In this document: one piece after another, positions 61,207 to 64,000 of the stretch
Position numbering within the stretch: position 1 is the stretch's first letter
Layout: each line of letters begins with the position of its first letter
NCBI GenBank assembly: GCA_020160915.1
Contig: JAIUPK010000005.1
Span: 124,001 to 188,000 of the forward strand
Direction of reading: 5' to 3'
Source of the DNA: Actinomycetota bacterium
Lineage (GTDB): Bacteria; Actinomycetota; Actinomycetes; Actinomycetales; Microbacteriaceae
Length of the DNA stretch: 64,000 bases
Program-made: the position numbers and the translations under genes
The notes under the pieces: model-generated
What the model was told of the DNA's origin: nothing
The model's database searches: none
Seen by the model: the letters and a program-made list of their open reading frames with translations, nothing else

Positions 61207-62136
61207 ATGGCCCGCTCCATCTTGATCGACTGCGACCCCGGGCTGGATGACGCCCTAGCCCTCCTGCTCGCTCACGGCGACCCGAACCTGAACCTCGTGG
61301 GGGTCACCACGGTCGGCGGCAACGTCGGTCTGGAGACGACGACGCGAAATGCTCTGCAGTTGCGTGAGTACCTCGGCTTCGACAAGGTCCCCGTCGCTGC
61401 GGGTGCTGCCGAGCCGTTGACGCGGCAGGTGCGTGATGCCGCCCACGTGCACGGGGCGGGCGGACTCGGCGACGTCGTGCTGCCGGAGGCGGTGCTGGAG
61501 GCGCACGACGACCACGCCGTCGACTTCATCATCGACACCCTCAGGGCCGCACCGGGGAGCATCCATCTCGTTGCCACCGGGCCTCTGACCAACATCGCTC
61601 TCGCACTCGAGCGCGAGCCCGCGATCGCGCGGTGGGTCGCCTCCTTCACGATCATGGGCGGGTCGTACACGCGCGGCAATGCGACGGTGGCGGCGGAGTT
61701 CAACATCTGGGCGGACCCGGAGGCCGCCCGCATCGTGTTCGACGCCGACTGGCGCGTGACGATGATCGGTCTCGATCTCACCCTTCAGGCTCAGGCCAAC
61801 GCCGCCGTGATCTCACGCCTCAAGGAGCTCGGCAAGCTCGCCGACCACCTCATCGTTCCGCTGGCCACGTTCTACTTCAATCCGAACGACGAGGACTGGG
61901 ACGGTCAGGCGGTGCACGACGTCTGTGCCGTGGCGTACGTGGCTCGCCCCGACCTGTTCACGGTGCGACCCGCTCGGGTTGATGTCGAGACGAACGGTGA
62001 GTTCACGACCGGGATGACCGTGGTTGATTTCGATCCGCCGATCGCCAATGCGAACGTCGCAACCCACCTCGACGTGCCCGGGTTCTGGGCGTACGTCGAG
62101 AACGTGTACGCGCGGGTGGCGCGCGAGCACAGTTAG
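61207..62136 (+). CDS. Nucleoside hydrolase
   Basis: Hydrolyses the N-glycosidic bond of ribonucleosides for salvage. 309 residues. The calcium-binding DCDPGLDD motif is at 8-15, with VATGPLTNIALAL and EFNIWADPEAARIVF, and His in DVCAVAYV near 240. Leaderless start: TACGCT at 61195-61200, six bases, ATG. The substrate range cannot be told. Confidence 0.94.
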   Translation: MARSILIDCDPGLDDALALLLAHGDPNLNLVGVTTVGGNVGLETTTRNALQLREYLGFDKVPVAAGAAEPLTRQVRDAAHVHGAGGLGDVVLPEAVLEAHDDHAVDFIIDTLRAAPGSIHLVATGPLTNIALALEREPAIARWVASFTIMGGSYTRGNATVAAEFNIWADPEAARIVFDADWRVTMIGLDLTLQAQANAAVISRLKELGKLADHLIVPLATFYFNPNDEDWDGQAVHDVCAVAYVARPDLFTVRPARVDVETNGEFTTGMTVVDFDPPIANANVATHLDVPGFWAYVENVYARVAREHS

Positions 62137-62181
62137 GTCAGGCGCTGTCCCACTGGTAGGTCAGGCTCTGTCCCACTGGCA
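62136..62181. repeat. 23-bp tandem duplication at the end of the VOC gene
   Basis: GGTCAGGCGCTGTCCCACTGGTA and GGTCAGGCTCTGTCCCACTGGCA (62136-62158 and 62159-62181) differ at two positions. The right copy encodes the last codons of the VOC protein; the left is a spare copy after its stop. Confidence 0.85.
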
Positions 62182-62529
62182 GAAGTGCAGCAGCACGCCG
62201 GCCGGGTCGTGCACGAACGTGACGAGAGCGCCGTAGTCCCGGCGCTTCGGAGCCTGCACTCGCGCGCCGGAGGCGGGGTTGGCGGCGATCTGGGTGCTGA
62301 CGAGGTCGAACCAGGCCGCGGCATCCTCGACGGTGAAATGGAGCATCGTGTTCTCGGCGATCCGCCGGTCAGCGAAGTCCTGCAGGTAGAAGTGCTGCTC
62401 GGATGCCTCAACTAGGGCAAGACCGTCACCCACTTCGTTCACCGACCAGCCGAGCCCACGGTAGAAGTCGATCGACGCGGCGAAGTCGAGCGCAGGGATG
62501 AACGGGCGAAGGTCGGTCACCTGGGGCAT
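62161..62529 (-). CDS. VOC family (glyoxalase/bleomycin-resistance fold) protein
   Basis: A 122-residue protein with the paired beta-alpha-beta-beta-beta fold (RPFIPALDFAASIDFYRGLGWSV; HFTVEDAAAWFDLVSTQIAA; FVHDPAGVLLHFCQW). Substrate unknown. Leaderless start: TAGCCT (complement of 62536-62541), six bases, ATG. Confidence 0.9.
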   Translation of the reverse strand: MPQVTDLRPFIPALDFAASIDFYRGLGWSVNEVGDGLALVEASEQHFYLQDFADRRIAENTMLHFTVEDAAAWFDLVSTQIAANPASGARVQAPKRRDYGALVTFVHDPAGVLLHFCQWDRA

Positions 62530-62562
62530 CTCATCAGGCTAACCCGGGGTGCTCCACACCAG

Positions 62563-63126
62563 CTAGCGATCCGAGGGCAGCGTCGCGACCAGGGCATCGA
62601 CGAGCCGAACGAAGCTGCGGTCGACGTCGAGGGGGAGACCGAAGCCACCCGCCGCTTCGAGGGCGACGAAGCCGTGCAGGCCTGATCGAAGCGTGCGGAT
62701 CGCGTCGATCTCGTTGTCACCCTCGAGCCGGTAGGCGGCCAGCGCGCCCCTCAGCACGTCGACTGCCCTGACACTCGCCGCGAGCGCGTCGGCGTCCGTG
62801 GGGTCCGGGGCGGCGAGTGTCGCCGCGTACCGTCCCGGGTGAGCCTTCGCCCAACGGCGGTACTCGGCGGCGATCGAGCGCACCGCGTCTGCCCCGGATC
62901 GCCCGACTGCGGCATCCCGCATCACCTCGGCCAGCTCGGCTTTCGCCCGCGCCTCGATGGTGCGCTGCAGGGCATCCTGACCCGCTATGTGCTTGTACAG
63001 GCTGGGGGGCTGCACGCCGAGGCGGGCGGCGAGGGCGGCCAGGCTGAGCTGGGCGAGCCCCACCTCATCGGCGAGACGCTCCGCCTCGTCGACGACCCGC
63101 TCGGCGGTCAGGCCGGCCCTAGGCAT
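62563..63126 (-). CDS. TetR/AcrR family regulator with WHG-type C-terminal domain
   Basis: A 187-residue regulator: HTH (RVVDEAERLADEVGLAQLSL, then AALAARLGVQPPSLYKHI) and a C-terminal domain ending TLRSGLHGFVALEAAGGFG, typical of TetR_C_33/WHG proteins. It starts inside the hydrolase gene (8-base overlap), so both are transcribed from the promoter at 63930-63965, which carries a repeated element that could be its operator. Confidence 0.9.
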   Translation of the reverse strand: MPRAGLTAERVVDEAERLADEVGLAQLSLAALAARLGVQPPSLYKHIAGQDALQRTIEARAKAELAEVMRDAAVGRSGADAVRSIAAEYRRWAKAHPGRYAATLAAPDPTDADALAASVRAVDVLRGALAAYRLEGDNEIDAIRTLRSGLHGFVALEAAGGFGLPLDVDRSFVRLVDALVATLPSDR

Positions 63127-63937
63127 TCGTGCCCAAATCGGCAAGGAAGGATGCCACGGCCGGAACCACGACGTCGGGCCGCTGCGACTGCGGGTAGTGG
63201 CCGGCCTCAGCAACCATCACGACGGTGGCGGACAGCTGGTCGCCGATCCATGCCGCCTCAGCGGCCGGAGTGGGGAAGTCGGGGTCCAGCTCGCCCATGA
63301 TGACCAACGCCGGAGCCGAGACTGCGGGCAGCGCGGCCTCCGCGGGAGCATGGGTCGTGCGGGTGGTGCGGGAGAACGCCGCGCCGTAACCCGGGCGCTT
63401 GAGGGCGGCGGCGACCGTGGCCAGGTACTCGGTCTGGTCTTCGGGCAGTCGACCCTTGTAGAGCGACGGCAGGTAGCCCTTCCACACCGCGGCGGCCCAC
63501 GGACGCGCCATCAGCACGCGGAAGGCCAGACGCATGGCGGCGCCGACGCTCGGCGGATTGCGCACGAATGGACCCACGAGCACGAGTCCGCGCACCAGCT
63601 CCGGTCGTGCGGCCGCGGCGATGACCGCGGAGCCTGCGCCCATCGAATTGCCGATGACGACGGCAGGCTCACCGAGGTGCTCGACGAGGGCGATGATGTC
63701 CCGGGCGGTGGCTTCGTCGTCATACTCGGCGAAGTCGGTGCTGCTGTCGCCGTGTCCCCGGAGGTCGGTGAGCGCGACGCGGTAGTCCGCGGCGATGAGG
63801 GAGGGGGCGAGGTGGCGCCAGGTGGAGCGCAGGTCTCCCATGCCGGGAACGAACACGACGAGAGGGCCGGCGCCCGCTATCTCGTAGGCGACGGTGCCGC
63901 CATCGACGGGGATCACATCCACTGAGCTAATGTTCAT
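63119..63937 (-). CDS. Alpha/beta hydrolase
   Basis: A 272-residue hydrolase. Nucleophile Ser in GNSMGAG, oxyanion VPGMGD, Asp in MGELDPDFP, catalytic His in EAGHYPQSQRP. Substrate unknown. I chose ATG 63937 (MNISSVDVIPV) because TAGCTT lies seven bases upstream; in-frame ATGs at 63943, 63958 and 63973 are alternatives. Coupled to the TetR gene, which probably controls it. Confidence 0.9.
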   Translation of the reverse strand: MNISSVDVIPVDGGTVAYEIAGAGPLVVFVPGMGDLRSTWRHLAPSLIAADYRVALTDLRGHGDSSTDFAEYDDEATARDIIALVEHLGEPAVVIGNSMGAGSAVIAAAARPELVRGLVLVGPFVRNPPSVGAAMRLAFRVLMARPWAAAVWKGYLPSLYKGRLPEDQTEYLATVAAALKRPGYGAAFSRTTRTTHAPAEAALPAVSAPALVIMGELDPDFPTPAAEAAWIGDQLSATVVMVAEAGHYPQSQRPDVVVPAVASFLADLGTNA

Positions 63938-63963
63938 AGCCATAAAGCTAATGGACATAGCCA
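63926..63963. promoter_or_regulatory. Direct repeats over the hydrolase-tetR promoter
   Basis: GCTAATGTTCATAGCCA (63926-63942) and GCTAATGGACATAGCCA (63947-63963) are 21 bp apart, two helical turns, and bracket the TAGCTT -10 box. Each unit is an imperfect dyad (CTAATG...CATAG). Likely operator for the TetR protein of this operon. Confidence 0.6.
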
Positions 63964-64000
63964 ACGGTGTCAAGGGGGATGTGGCACGGTTGAGCCATGG

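Noticed and set aside
63981-64000. ATG at the very end of the window as a new plus-strand gene
   Set aside because: Only the last few bases are visible and no coding evidence can be judged.

Overview
The window is a gene-dense, high-GC chromosomal segment of an actinobacterium, most likely a member of the Microbacteriaceae. The pointers are the tig-clpP1-clpP2-clpX order, the ileS-folC-DUF4233-ndk and rplU-rpmA-obgE-proB-proA-nadD-rsfS orders, an actinobacterial T-box ahead of ileS, the many GGATGC/GCATCC words, and many genes that start 6-7 nt after a TANNNT box, the layout of leaderless transcripts. Two ice-binding-like (DUF3494) surface proteins hint at a cold or aquatic lifestyle. The genus cannot be fixed from this window. 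No prophage, insertion sequence, integrase or CRISPR array is visible.

Layout. 1-6.7 kb: end of tig, two ClpP peptidase genes and clpX, interrupted by a copper-type cluster (membrane protein, YcnI, CopC) on the minus strand. 6.7-12.5 kb: BenE-type transporter, membrane protein with a ribbon-helix-helix tail, M3 peptidase, methyltransferase, and an ArsR-family regulator with a 14-bp-periodic operator array. 12.6-15 kb: a recent tandem duplication of an LAxTG-anchored secreted protein gene. 15-26.4 kb: valS, a GntR/DUF1648 pair, the T-box-controlled ileS-folC-DUF4233-ndk operon. 26.4-34 kb: VKOR, RNase E/G, a permease/TIGR03943/beta-propeller-like operon and small membrane proteins. 34-42 kb: rplU-rpmA-obgE-proB-proA-nadD-rsfS-budA. 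42-45.6 kb: tRNA-Ala(GGC), GyrI-like and PEBP-like proteins, and a KhtTU-like K+/H+ antiporter pair.

45.6-53.5 kb is the most notable region. A fatty acyl-CoA reductase fused to a HAD-IB phosphatase, an intact diiron ferritin-like protein and a paralogue that has lost its iron ligands form one operon. Divergent from it are an SDR, a PlsC-type acyltransferase and a protein closely resembling eukaryotic alkyl-DHAP synthase, followed by a convergent TetR gene. Together these match the steps needed for aerobic ether-lipid synthesis (fatty alcohol supply, DHAP acylation, acyl-to-alkyl exchange, ketone reduction), with a candidate oxygen-dependent desaturase for plasmalogens. The assignment is an inference from domain content and operon structure.

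53.6-64 kb: two ice-binding-like surface proteins with a shared leader, a mirror-image pair of GAF-ANTAR regulators, a patatin-like phospholipase, a zinc-ribbon SDR with an SH3-like partner, a nucleoside hydrolase, a glyoxalase-fold protein, and a TetR/alpha-beta hydrolase pair. Two families of short palindromic repeats are scattered through 16-37 kb. They sit inside valS and ileS as in-frame peptides, inside the ileS leader, at the DUF4233 start and over the rpmA and proB stop codons.
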